Below are positions 24,532 through 31,760 of a DNA stretch of 35,169 bases, one piece after another (positions within the stretch are counted from its first letter, which is position 1; the number at the start of each line of letters is the position of its first letter). The notes beneath the pieces are model-generated. The model did no database searches. It saw only the letters and a list, made by a program, of their open reading frames with translations, and was not told the DNA's origin. Source of the stretch: Deltaproteobacteria bacterium (GTDB lineage: Bacteria; Desulfobacterota; Binatia; UTPRO1); NCBI GenBank assembly GCA_029262315.1, contig JAJCZP010000019.1:1-35169 (forward strand), read 5' to 3'. A program made the position numbers and the translations under genes.

Positions 24532-25553
24532 TGGACGAGGAGCCGACGAGACTCCTTACGCTGCCGAAAGCGACCTTGCGTGCGCGTGTGCAGCTGCGCT
24601 GCGGAGAGCACAGCTGGACGGTCGACGAGGGCTTTCCGGCGTTGCGATTCGGCCGCTCCGAGGAGTGTGAGCTCCGGATCGAGCACGATTTCGTTTCTCG
24701 GATGCACGGCGAGGTGTTTCACAAAAATGGGCGCCCGTACCTCCGTGATCAGAGCTTGAACGGAACGCTCGTGGTGCGACGGCAGGGGCCCATGACCGCG
24801 CTCGAGGACGAGACCGTTCTGCTCGAAGGCGCGGGCAGTCTGCGGCTCGGGCATCGCGACGGACCCGAGATCATCTTCAGTGTGGAAACGCTCGATCCCG
24901 ACGGTGAGACCTGGGCGGGCGAACGGATGGAGGCGCCGTCCGAGGAGGCGTTGACGGTTGAGCGCAGTGTCTTCCACCGCGAGGGAGAGTACTGGACCCT
25001 AGGCTACGCGGGCGAGGTGCTGCGCCTGAAGGATGTGAAGGGGCTCCGGTGCCTGGCGCATCTGCTGCGACATCCCGCGCAGGAGTTTCACGCCCTCGAC
25101 CTCGCGTTGGTCGCGACCGATGCCGCGGTGCCGGACGCTGGCGTCGTTGCGCGTGAGGAGGCCGCGAGCATGCACGTGTCGGAGGGCGGGAGCGCAGGGC
25201 CGATGCTCGACGCCCAGGCGAAGGCCGCGTACCGGGCGCGCGTTGGCGAACTGCGCGACGACCTCGCCGAGGCCGAACGCAACAACGATGCTGGTCGCAA
25301 GGAGCTGATCCAGGAAGAGCTGGAGCAGATTGCGACCCAACTCGCGGGGGCCGTCGGCCTTGGCGGTCGCGACCGCGAGGCGGCCTCGGATGCCGAGCGC
25401 GCAAGGGTCATGGTGACGATGCGCGTTCGCGACGTCGTCAAGAAGTTGCTCCACCACCACCCGAAGCTCGGGGGGCATCTCCAAGCCAGCGTGAAGACCG
25501 GCCGTTTCTGCTCCTACGAACCTCGCGAGCACGTGCCCGACTGGGAACTGTAG
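24531..25553 (+). CDS. FHA-domain protein with coiled coil and conserved C-terminal domain
   Basis: This 340-residue soluble protein has three parts. The FHA phosphothreonine-binding domain (about 20-115) has FGRSEECELRIEHDFVSRMHGEVF and LRDQSLNGTLV, with the key R, S and N visible. A middle domain (about 145-190; EYWTLGYAGEVLRLKDVKGL then RCLAHLLRHPAQEFHALDL) looks like the winged-helix-like module seen after ATPases and regulators. A coiled-coil and C-terminal domain (about 225-335; ARVGELRDDLAEAERNNDAG and then LGGRDREAASDAERARV) completes it. No kinase or output enzyme is fused. It overlaps the GST gene by 1 bp. I infer a role in Ser/Thr-kinase signalling; the partner is not here. Confidence 0.82.
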   Translation: MDEEPTRLLTLPKATLRARVQLRCGEHSWTVDEGFPALRFGRSEECELRIEHDFVSRMHGEVFHKNGRPYLRDQSLNGTLVVRRQGPMTALEDETVLLEGAGSLRLGHRDGPEIIFSVETLDPDGETWAGERMEAPSEEALTVERSVFHREGEYWTLGYAGEVLRLKDVKGLRCLAHLLRHPAQEFHALDLALVATDAAVPDAGVVAREEAASMHVSEGGSAGPMLDAQAKAAYRARVGELRDDLAEAERNNDAGRKELIQEELEQIATQLAGAVGLGGRDREAASDAERARVMVTMRVRDVVKKLLHHHPKLGGHLQASVKTGRFCSYEPREHVPDWEL

Positions 25554-25591
25554 GGCCCCCTAAGATCCGGATATCGCAGGGGATACCTGTC

Positions 25592-25643
25592 TGTCACGGT
25601 CGCCGTGACATCGTCACGGTCGTTGTTACTCCCTCCCTGTAAC
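25592..25643. promoter_or_regulatory. Operator-like repeat cluster before the secreted protein gene
   Basis: TGTCACGG-TCG-CCGTGACA (25592-25610) is a perfect 8-bp inverted repeat. The string GTCACGGTCG occurs at 25593 and again at 25613, 20 bp apart, so further half-sites lie two helical turns on. GTTAC (25625-25629) and GTAAC (25639-25643) form another short inverted pair. The cluster ends about 50 bp before the ATG at 25695, a natural site for a dimeric regulator. Confidence 0.5.
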
Positions 25644-25694
25644 TCAACGGCATCGGGCCATGCGGTCCGGCCGAATCGGAAGGAGTACAGGACC

Positions 25695-26753
25695 ATGAAC
25701 AACAGAATCCAGAAGCTCATCGGCCGATTGGCCGTCGCAGGCACCGTCGGACTTTTCTTCTGCACGATGGCCTACGCGCAGGACCTCGATGGGACCGCCT
25801 CGCTGCTTCAGCCGGCGGGTACCCTCATCATGCCGTTCGATCAGACGGAGAACCACGCCAGCTTTCAGCTGGTCACCCGTGTTGGCGCGGGGACGGGCGG
25901 TGGCGCGCCGGTGGCGACCCATTGGTCGTACTGGTCGGAGGACTGCCGGCATCTGGTCGACGTCTTCGTCTGTCTGACTCCGCAGGACACCAAGGTGATG
26001 GATCCGACGCATGTGCAGGGTGAGCTCCAGTCGCCCAATCCTCCGACCAACAACACGGTGGGGAGCATCACCGACCTGACCGGCGAACGCGGGATGGTGA
26101 CCGTGACCGCGTTCGAGGCCGATTCCGGCCCGTCCGGTCTCGAGTGCAACGTCATCGACACCGAGGCCGTTCTGGCCAATGAGATCTTTGGCGGCTGGGT
26201 GATCGCCAACACGACGACGAACGCGGCGTTCGGTGCCGACGCGGTTGGTGTGGCCCCGGACACGCTTCCGGATCCAGCACTCATCGTTGAGAGCGGGATC
26301 TTCATTCAGACCTTCAATCCGCAGAGTCTCGCGGATTCCGAGGTCATCGTCATGACGGCGGAAGTCGGCGCCGGGAACGGGAGCTTCCTGGAGACCGAGA
26401 TCGGTCCGATCCAGCGCGACCGACCGGATGGCGATCATGTGTGCTGCAATGTTTCTTTCACCGACAATCTCGAGATTACCACCTCGCTTCCCGACCTCTG
26501 CTTTCAGTGTGTCGGCTTCAATCCGATCTCGGCCCTCCAGGCGGAGGCCGGCGAGGTGTCGATCATTCCTCCGAATACGACTGTCGAGTCGCCCGGTTTC
26601 CTGACACTGCGCAACTGCGAAACCGTGACGGCTGATGGCGTCACGGACGAGATTGGAGTCGATTTCGACCAGTTCCTGTTCGCGGTGCACGGGCAGTCGA
26701 TCGGCGCCTTCGGCGCAGCGATCCACGGCAAGTACTCAGGCGAGGCTTTCTAA
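25695..26753 (+). CDS. Secreted protein of unknown family, operator-controlled
   Basis: The gene encodes 352 residues with a clear signal peptide (MNNRIQKLIGRLAVAGTVGL and following hydrophobic core), cleaved probably after AYA before QDLDG. The mature protein is acidic, rich in Thr, Gly and Asn, with several Cys including CCNVSF and CFQCVGF, and looks beta-rich (many alternating hydrophobic strands). It may be periplasmic, cell-surface or a spore/coat-like material. I do not recognise a family. The ATG at 25695 follows AAGGAGT at about nine bases; the frame is open from 25605 but the signal peptide sets this start. A repeat cluster lies upstream and a strong terminator downstream, so it is a single-gene unit, perhaps highly expressed. 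Confidence 0.85.
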   Translation: MNNRIQKLIGRLAVAGTVGLFFCTMAYAQDLDGTASLLQPAGTLIMPFDQTENHASFQLVTRVGAGTGGGAPVATHWSYWSEDCRHLVDVFVCLTPQDTKVMDPTHVQGELQSPNPPTNNTVGSITDLTGERGMVTVTAFEADSGPSGLECNVIDTEAVLANEIFGGWVIANTTTNAAFGADAVGVAPDTLPDPALIVESGIFIQTFNPQSLADSEVIVMTAEVGAGNGSFLETEIGPIQRDRPDGDHVCCNVSFTDNLEITTSLPDLCFQCVGFNPISALQAEAGEVSIIPPNTTVESPGFLTLRNCETVTADGVTDEIGVDFDQFLFAVHGQSIGAFGAAIHGKYSGEAF

Positions 26754-26788
26754 CGGAAGGCGCGCTTGCCGCACGCTGTGGCCGAACG

Positions 26789-26822
26789 AGGGGGGCCGGG
26801 TGACAAACCCGGTCCCCCTTTT
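26789..26822 (+). terminator. Rho-independent terminator after the secreted protein gene
   Basis: AGGGGGGCCGGGT pairs with ACCCGGTCCCCCT over 13 bp with one G-T pair and a 5-nt loop (GACAA), followed by four T residues (26819-26822). It lies 35 bp after the secreted protein stop and before the end of the convergent SDR gene. Confidence 0.9.
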
Positions 26823-26913
26823 CGCGTGCAAGAGCGAGCTCGCGTGTGCTGCGGACGCGGAAGAGACCTTCCCATCTCTGGTGCTGGGGAGTGACCAGCT
26901 GACCGCGACGGCG

Positions 26914-27690
26914 CTAGAAATAGTCGGTGAAGATGGGCTGGCCGGTGTGTGCGGTGAGACCGCCGTCGACGACCAGCATGGCGCCCGTGATGTAGGCCGC
27001 CTCGTCCGAGGCCAGAAAGGCGGCGGCCGCGGCGACCTCCTCGGGTTGGCCGACCCGTCCCATCGGGATGCGGCGGGCGTACTCCTTGGCGATCTCCGGA
27101 TGCTCGATCAGCGGTGCGGCAAGTGGCGTCGCGATCGGGCCCGGGCAGACGGCGTTTACGCGAATGCCCTCGCGGGCATGGTCGAGGGCCAGCGAGCGCG
27201 TGTAGTTCACGACCGCGCCTTTGGCCGCATTGTAGGGGCCGAGTCCGTAGTCACCGTGGGTGCCAGAGATCGAGGCGGTGTTGACGATGGCGCCGCCCCC
27301 GACCTCGCGCATTCTCGGAATGGCGGCCTTGCAGCCGAAGAAGACCGAGTCGACGTCGACCGCAAGCACACGCTTCCATTCCTGGACGTCCAGGTCGGGG
27401 GCGCGTCCGAGGGTGCCGATACCGGCGTTGTTGAGGAGGATGTCGAGGCGGCCGAAGGCGTTGACTGTTTCGGCGACAGTCGCCTCGACTTGATCGTAGT
27501 CGGCGACGTCGAGTACCGCGGACGCCGCGCCGGTGCCGATCTCCTGTGCGAGCGCGGCCGCGCCCTCGGCATTCAAGTCGGCGATCATGACCCGGGCACC
27601 TCCCGCCGCCAGCAATCGTGCCGTCGCAGCACCTATCCCCGACGCGCCTCCCGTAATCAGCGCGACTTTGCCTTCGAAGCGATTCTGCAC
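26914..27690 (-). CDS. SDR-family oxidoreductase, classical (FabG/glucose-dehydrogenase-like)
   Basis: This 258-residue classical short-chain dehydrogenase/reductase has the coenzyme motif TGGASGIG, an Asp after the second strand (MIADLN) pointing to NAD preference, NNAG, the catalytic Ser in NTASISG and Y153-x-x-x-K157 (YNAAK). PGPIATPL and the C-terminal VVDGGLTAHTG are typical. The GTG start at 27690 follows GGAGGA at proper spacing. The substrate cannot be told, but the family oxidises alcohols, including steroid hydroxyls and sugars. It is divergent from the TetR gene; an ACTGAC hexamer at 27749, the same half-site as the palindrome by the TetR start, suggests possible shared control. 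Confidence 0.93.
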   Translation of the reverse strand: MQNRFEGKVALITGGASGIGAATARLLAAGGARVMIADLNAEGAAALAQEIGTGAASAVLDVADYDQVEATVAETVNAFGRLDILLNNAGIGTLGRAPDLDVQEWKRVLAVDVDSVFFGCKAAIPRMREVGGGAIVNTASISGTHGDYGLGPYNAAKGAVVNYTRSLALDHAREGIRVNAVCPGPIATPLAAPLIEHPEIAKEYARRIPMGRVGQPEEVAAAAAFLASDEAAYITGAMLVVDGGLTAHTGQPIFTDYF

Positions 27691-27816
27691 CGTGGATGTC
27701 CTCCGGGAGCGTAGTAGCCGGCATCAGCCTGGCCGGCCCTGGGGAGAACTGACAGCTCATCGAGGACAGGGCAACAGACGCCGTCGTCCACCCGCGGGAC
27801 GAGAGGCCGGGGCGAT

Positions 27817-27845
27817 TTGACCCGGGGCTGAGGGTCTCGTATAAA
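27817..27845 (+). promoter_or_regulatory. Sigma70-type promoter of the TetR-desaturase operon
   Basis: A -35 box TTGACC (27817-27822) and a -10 box TATAAA (27840-27845) stand exactly 17 bp apart, close to consensus. Transcription would start near 27852, inside the palindrome that follows, and leave a leader of only about 12 nt before the ATG at 27864. Confidence 0.75.
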
Positions 27846-27859
27846 ACTGACGAGTCAGT
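27846..27859. promoter_or_regulatory. Palindromic TetR-family operator
   Basis: ACTGAC-GA-GTCAGT is a perfect 6-bp inverted repeat with a 2-bp spacer, the form typical of TetR-family binding sites. It directly follows the -10 box and covers the predicted transcription start, so the TetR protein encoded 5 bp downstream would repress its own operon. Binding by this protein is inferred from position. Confidence 0.75.
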
Positions 27860-27863
27860 CCTA

Positions 27864-28496
27864 ATGGAACAGGCACCGAACAGCATGAACGAGACGCCCA
27901 TTCTTCGCCGGCGGGGCACGCGGCACGCTCCAGCCGAAACGCGGCGGGCCCAGATTCTCACCGCGGCGCTCGGATGCTTCGCGCAGTCGGGGTACGAGCG
28001 GGCGACGATCGATCAGGTGGCGCGTGATGCGGGGCTGTCGAAGGGCAGTGTCTATCGCTTCTTCGACAGCAAGGATGCCCTGTTGTTCGCGCTCTTCGAC
28101 GAGTTCGAGCGGCTGGTCCTCGTTGAACTCGACGGCGACGATGGGGACGAAATTCTGCCTAAGCTCGAGCGCACCGGCGCAATGGTCGCCGATCTCCTCG
28201 GTGGCCAGCGGGATCTCATGCAGACCTGGATCGAGTTCTTCGGGCATCGCGGCAGTCGCGAGCGCATGAGTGGGCTCTACACACGAATGCGCCAGCGTAT
28301 TGCGCGTATGGTGCGCGCCGGAGTGCGCTCGGGGGAACTCGCCAGGGTGACACCCGCCGATGCCGCGGCCACGGTCGTAGGCGCCTTCGAGGGCCTGCTG
28401 TTGCAAGCCATGGTCGATCCGGATTTCGATGCGGGCCGACACTATCCCGGCATGTGGCGATTGCTCGAGCGCGGTCTCAAAAGGAGGGACGTCTGA
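27864..28496 (+). CDS. TetR-family transcriptional regulator
   Basis: The 210-residue regulator has an N-terminal HTH (about 25-75; ILTAALGCFAQSGYERATID and then LSKGSVYRFFDSKDALL) and a mostly helical ligand-binding domain. It is the first gene of an operon with the fatty acid desaturase; the TGA overlaps the desaturase ATG (TGATG). The ligand is probably a lipid, fatty acyl compound or related small molecule, an inference from the desaturase. Two Met starts are possible, at 27864 and 27885; the predicted leader is very short for the first. A near-consensus promoter with an operator over its start site lies directly upstream, so autorepression is likely. Confidence 0.94.
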   Translation: MEQAPNSMNETPILRRRGTRHAPAETRRAQILTAALGCFAQSGYERATIDQVARDAGLSKGSVYRFFDSKDALLFALFDEFERLVLVELDGDDGDEILPKLERTGAMVADLLGGQRDLMQTWIEFFGHRGSRERMSGLYTRMRQRIARMVRAGVRSGELARVTPADAAATVVGAFEGLLLQAMVDPDFDAGRHYPGMWRLLERGLKRRDV

Positions 28497-29413
28497 TGCA
28501 GGGCGCTACAACGTACGACACGCGGGCAGAGGAGGGCCGTGCGATCGATCCGACGGCGGGCGAGTCCGAAGCTCTCGCGGCCCAGACGTCGGACGAGTTA
28601 CGGGCGTGGCGGCATCACCTTGTCGCGTTTGCGTGGCCCACGGTCGCGTTCGCGGTCGTCATTCTCGCCGCCTTTGCCACGGTTGTGGCTGTCGCCCTGG
28701 CGGGCGCAATTCCGCTCTGGCTCGGATTCCTGCTGAACGCGGTTGTCGCCTACGCGGCTTTCACGCCGGGACACGAGGCGGCGCACTGGAACATCGCCGG
28801 GCGACACAGTCGGCTCCGTTGGCTGAACGAGGCCTGCGGCTGGATCAGCATGGCGATCATGTTCGACAACTTTGCCGTGCTGCGCGCCGCTCACATGCAG
28901 CATCACGCTCACACGAACGATCCCGAGAAGGACCCCGACTACTTCGTACCCGACTCCGGTGCGATCCGAGTCCTGCTGCGCTCGTTCGTGCTCTTTAGCG
29001 GATATTTCCGCAGCTACCTTGCGGACACCAAGCGCAAGTCGAATGGCCGTCGTCGTCGGCTCGGCGCGCTGGCGTTCTCTGGAAGCTTGTTCGCGATTGC
29101 GATCGGATTGAGCGCCGCCGGCTATCTGCGTGAGGTCCTGGCGCTCTGGGTGCTTCCCGCTCCCGCGGCGTTCCTCATCCTCGCGTTGGTGTTCGACTAC
29201 CTCCCGCACCGACCGCACCGCAGTGTCGATCGCTACACAAACACGAAGATCATTTTATTCCCAGGTCTGAACACACTCCTGCTGGGGCAGAACTACCACC
29301 TGATCCACCACCTCTACCCGGCGGTGCCGTTCTATCGCATGGGCGCGTGTTTCCGTGAGATCAGGCAAGGCCTCGCCGCGCGCGGCGCGCCCATTATCGA
29401 TCTCAGAGGTTAG
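28496..29413 (+). CDS. Membrane fatty acid desaturase-family protein
   Basis: This integral-membrane diiron desaturase/hydroxylase has 305 residues. The three histidine boxes are complete: H93-E-A-A-H97, H133-M-Q-H136-H137 and H268-L-I-H271-H272. TM segments lie at about 40-85 and 175-230 (two in each). The sequence DYLPHRPH between the second and third box suggests the branch that also includes ketolases and hydroxylases, so the reaction may be desaturation, hydroxylation or ketolation of a lipid or carotenoid. The ATG at 28496 follows AGGAGGG and overlaps the TetR stop. It shares the last 4 bp with the convergent KSI-like gene. It is likely controlled by the adjacent TetR repressor. Confidence 0.92.
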   Translation: MQGATTYDTRAEEGRAIDPTAGESEALAAQTSDELRAWRHHLVAFAWPTVAFAVVILAAFATVVAVALAGAIPLWLGFLLNAVVAYAAFTPGHEAAHWNIAGRHSRLRWLNEACGWISMAIMFDNFAVLRAAHMQHHAHTNDPEKDPDYFVPDSGAIRVLLRSFVLFSGYFRSYLADTKRKSNGRRRRLGALAFSGSLFAIAIGLSAAGYLREVLALWVLPAPAAFLILALVFDYLPHRPHRSVDRYTNTKIILFPGLNTLLLGQNYHLIHHLYPAVPFYRMGACFREIRQGLAARGAPIIDLRG

Positions 29414-29796
29414 TCTTCGGGCGTGGCTGGGCGCATCGAGTCCGGGCCCCAGAAGGCGCGCATCGATGTGATGAGTCCCTTCTCGTCGAACGACATGACG
29501 TCGATGACGTCGAGGGCCTGCCGCGCGGGGCCTTCCGGTCCGATGAGGACCAGGAGCGGGGCAGCCGCCTCGGAACCAGCCACCCGGACGGGTCCGGTGA
29601 GCTTCATTGTCACGGTACCCGCGGACGCTTTGTAGAACTCGCTGATCGCGGCACGGCCTTTCAACGGCGCGGTACCTACCGGATCCTCGATTGTTGCGTC
29701 CTCGTGGTACATGGCCACGATCGCTTCGTGGTCACCGCTCGTGAGGAGTTGGGGGTAGCGTTCGAGTACACTGCGGACATGATTGGCGTCGGGCAT
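29410..29796 (-). CDS. Ketosteroid-isomerase-like protein (SnoaL/NTF2 fold), catalytic triad intact
   Basis: This 128-residue cone-shaped NTF2-like protein carries the delta5-3-ketosteroid isomerase catalytic residues at the classic numbers: Y14 (LERYPQL), D38 (TIEDPVG) and D99 (DVIDVMSF). The C-terminal SMRAFWGP also matches. The expected reaction is isomerisation of a double bond in a 3-keto compound, but the fold accepts other substrates. The ATG at 29796 follows GGAG; an upstream TTG at 29808 is less likely. It is the last gene of the leftward 2OG-VOC-KSI operon and shares 4 bp with the convergent desaturase end. Steroid chemistry is plausible, not proven. Confidence 0.9.
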   Translation of the reverse strand: MPDANHVRSVLERYPQLLTSGDHEAIVAMYHEDATIEDPVGTAPLKGRAAISEFYKASAGTVTMKLTGPVRVAGSEAAAPLLVLIGPEGPARQALDVIDVMSFDEKGLITSMRAFWGPDSMRPATPED

Positions 29797-29842
29797 AGTG
29801 GTCTCCAAGTCGATGTGATGAATGTGATGCCAGTGAGCCTCG

Positions 29843-30451
29843 TCAGCTCGCGGGCGTGGGTACGACAGATCTCTTTGGTTTCGGGACGTCGCCCGCGATC
29901 TCCTGGGCCTGCAATTCGATGGCTTGGCCGAGCGTGCCGAGGCCCGAGAACGCGATGTCGGTGGCGATGAACGCCTGCATCAGGTCGTCGGTCATCGATT
30001 GGCCATCGCCAGGGCGCAGCACGATCGGGCCGTCGATGCGCTCCCGTAGGTTTCCCTCGAGTGACTCGATGCGCGCGATGACTTCCTCCAGGGCGGCGAA
30101 ACTCGGATAGCGAATGCCGAAGTGTGGAATGCCATGGGGACGCGTGCGTCGCTTCTCACGATATCCCTCGAGGCTCTCCGCCAATGTCGTATCAGCGCGG
30201 AGCGCCTCGCGGAGAGCGTGCTCGAGCGCCAGCTGCTCGGGGCGGATCTCGGACAGGTAGAGGACGTTGTTCACGATGTCGCGATCCTCGGGATTGATGA
30301 AGGCGAACGCGTAGGTCGGATGTGCGGTCGTGTCGACGACGCATCCCAGGGTACGGAGGAAGGTTGCGGCCAGCTCACGTTCGCCCGGATGATAGAGCAT
30401 TTCGACGTGATTGAGCATAGTGCCGGGGTAGCGTGCGATGGGGGCATGCAT
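29843..30451 (-). CDS. VOC-like protein of unknown function
   Basis: The 202-residue protein shows VOC-type segments: LNHVEMLYHPGERELAATFL near the N-terminus and IPHFGIRYPSFAALEEVI in the middle, each starting with a His where VOC metal ligands lie. The central part is helical (LALEHALREALRADTTLAES) and longer than in typical VOC proteins, and the C-terminus is Pro/Lys-rich. The assignment is by pattern only. The ATG at 30451 follows GGGAG six bases upstream and lies 12 bp after the 2OG oxygenase stop, so the genes are one operon; the KSI-like gene follows 46 bp later. It may process the same substrate, by inference. Confidence 0.72.
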   Translation of the reverse strand: MHAPIARYPGTMLNHVEMLYHPGERELAATFLRTLGCVVDTTAHPTYAFAFINPEDRDIVNNVLYLSEIRPEQLALEHALREALRADTTLAESLEGYREKRRTRPHGIPHFGIRYPSFAALEEVIARIESLEGNLRERIDGPIVLRPGDGQSMTDDLMQAFIATDIAFSGLGTLGQAIELQAQEIAGDVPKPKRSVVPTPAS

Positions 30452-30463
30452 GGGGTCTCCCGG

Positions 30464-31501
30464 TTACGTCTTCTTGCCCGCCGCGCTCGAGCCGAGGCGT
30501 TGCTCGATCGGCGCGATCAACTCTTCCGTGACCGCGCTCGCACCGAGATGAATGAGCATACGCCGCTGGCGCTCGAAGTCCGCGACGCGCACCGAGGGGT
30601 AGGGGCTGCTCGCGCTGGCTGGAACGAGCGGGGCCACCTGGCTGTCGTAGCGCGGGTGCTCGAAGTAGGCGAGGCTGAACCGATCGTCCCCACTGTCGGT
30701 ATCGGTGCCTTCGTGCGGGGGCGCCTGGACCTTGTGGCTGGTCGCCAGCCATCGATCGTTCGTATGGCGCTGCATCAGATCACCGACGTTCACGATCAGC
30801 CCGTCGGGAACTGCGGAGACCTCGTTCCAGTGGTCGTGACGATCGAGGAACAGGAGGTCGGTGCGCGCGCTCCCCGAGATCCAGAGGATCGTGTACAGAT
30901 CGACGTCGTTGTGGGCCATGATCCGGACGTCGCCCGGAACGGTTCGCGGCCCGCCCGGGTAGCGGATCGCCGTTGCGGTTCCGGTACTGCCAAAGAGAGG
31001 GTCGACCAAGGTCCCCTCGGGGAGGGAGAGCGCAAGCTCGAAGAGGATGGCGAGCTTGCGCGAGACGTCCTGCACGCAGCCGAAGTAGGTACGTGCGGCT
31101 TTGTCGAACGCGGCGTGCTCGGCGGGAAACATGTTGGGCGGGAAGTGCTCCCGGCCTTCGGGCGACCCGTAGTACGGATCGGAGGTGTCGCAGTCCCAGG
31201 CCCCAAAGCTGAAGCGCTCCATCCCCATGACGCTGACTTCGTTCGGCGGGACGTTGAAGTAGCCCCGCGCCACGGCGGGCTGCTGGGGTCGTGCCGCACG
31301 ACGCTTGGTCGACGACGGCTCGTCGAAGAAGCCCCGCGCGGTGGTCTCGACGGCGTGCAGCGTGCTCTGCGGAATTCCGTGCCCAACGACGACGAAGGTT
31401 CCGACGTCGGAGAGAGCGGCGTCCACCGCGTGTCCCAGGGCGGTCGCGTCGCGTAGCGCGTCAGCCGAGAGGCCAGTGAGGTCGAGTATCGGGATATCCA
31501 T
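30464..31501 (-). CDS. 2-oxoglutarate/Fe(II)-dependent dioxygenase (isopenicillin-N-synthase-like)
   Basis: This soluble non-heme iron oxygenase has 345 residues. The N-terminal DIOX_N region has IPILDLTGL and GTFVVVGHGIP. The iron triad is H197-x-D199 (MAHNDVD) and H256 (ATSHKVQ), followed by the R-x-S motif (DRFSLAYF) that would bind 2-oxoglutarate. LIVNVGDLMQRHTNDRW is diagnostic of the superfamily. It would hydroxylate, desaturate or cyclise a small molecule; related enzymes act on gibberellins, flavonoids, alkaloids and beta-lactam precursors. It is the first gene of the leftward operon with the VOC-like and KSI-like genes. A candidate promoter lies 27-55 bp upstream of the ATG. Confidence 0.93.
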   Translation of the reverse strand: MDIPILDLTGLSADALRDATALGHAVDAALSDVGTFVVVGHGIPQSTLHAVETTARGFFDEPSSTKRRAARPQQPAVARGYFNVPPNEVSVMGMERFSFGAWDCDTSDPYYGSPEGREHFPPNMFPAEHAAFDKAARTYFGCVQDVSRKLAILFELALSLPEGTLVDPLFGSTGTATAIRYPGGPRTVPGDVRIMAHNDVDLYTILWISGSARTDLLFLDRHDHWNEVSAVPDGLIVNVGDLMQRHTNDRWLATSHKVQAPPHEGTDTDSGDDRFSLAYFEHPRYDSQVAPLVPASASSPYPSVRVADFERQRRMLIHLGASAVTEELIAPIEQRLGSSAAGKKT

Positions 31502-31527
31502 TGGACGCTTCTCTGAGTGTGGGGCCG

Positions 31528-31556
31528 ATTGTCATCGGTCCTGCGCAATCTGTCCA
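31528..31556 (-). promoter_or_regulatory. Candidate promoter of the 2OG-VOC-KSI operon
   Basis: On the minus strand TGGACA (31556-31551) and GACAAT (31533-31528) are 17 bp apart, fair matches to -35 and -10 boxes. Transcription would start near 31521, about 20 bases before the ATG at 31501. The rest of the 259-bp gap upstream holds no gene that I can support. Confidence 0.45.
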
Positions 31557-31760
31557 GGGCCAGGGGTTCGGGCCGGCTTGCCCCGTACGCGCGGACGGGC
31601 TCTAATTCGAAGCCTCGACAGGCTGACCTGGGGGTAACGAGGTGAACGGACCGGAGGGTGGGCATTGACGGAGGTGCGGCAGCATCGTTTCTGCTCGAGA
31701 CGCGCACGCGACGATGTGGAGACGCGGAATCGCTCGGTTCGTGGGAGGCGGTACGGATAG

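Noticed and set aside
25551-25562. TAGGG-CC-CCCTA palindrome at the FHA gene stop
   Set aside because: The loop would be 2 nt, too short to fold, and there is no T-run, so it is not a terminator.
26635-27714. 359-codon plus-strand frame opposite the SDR
   Set aside because: It starts inside the secreted protein gene, crosses a strong terminator and is antisense to a complete SDR.
30122-31456. 444-codon plus-strand frame opposite the 2OG oxygenase
   Set aside because: It is the mirror of a gene with an intact iron triad and has no motif of its own.
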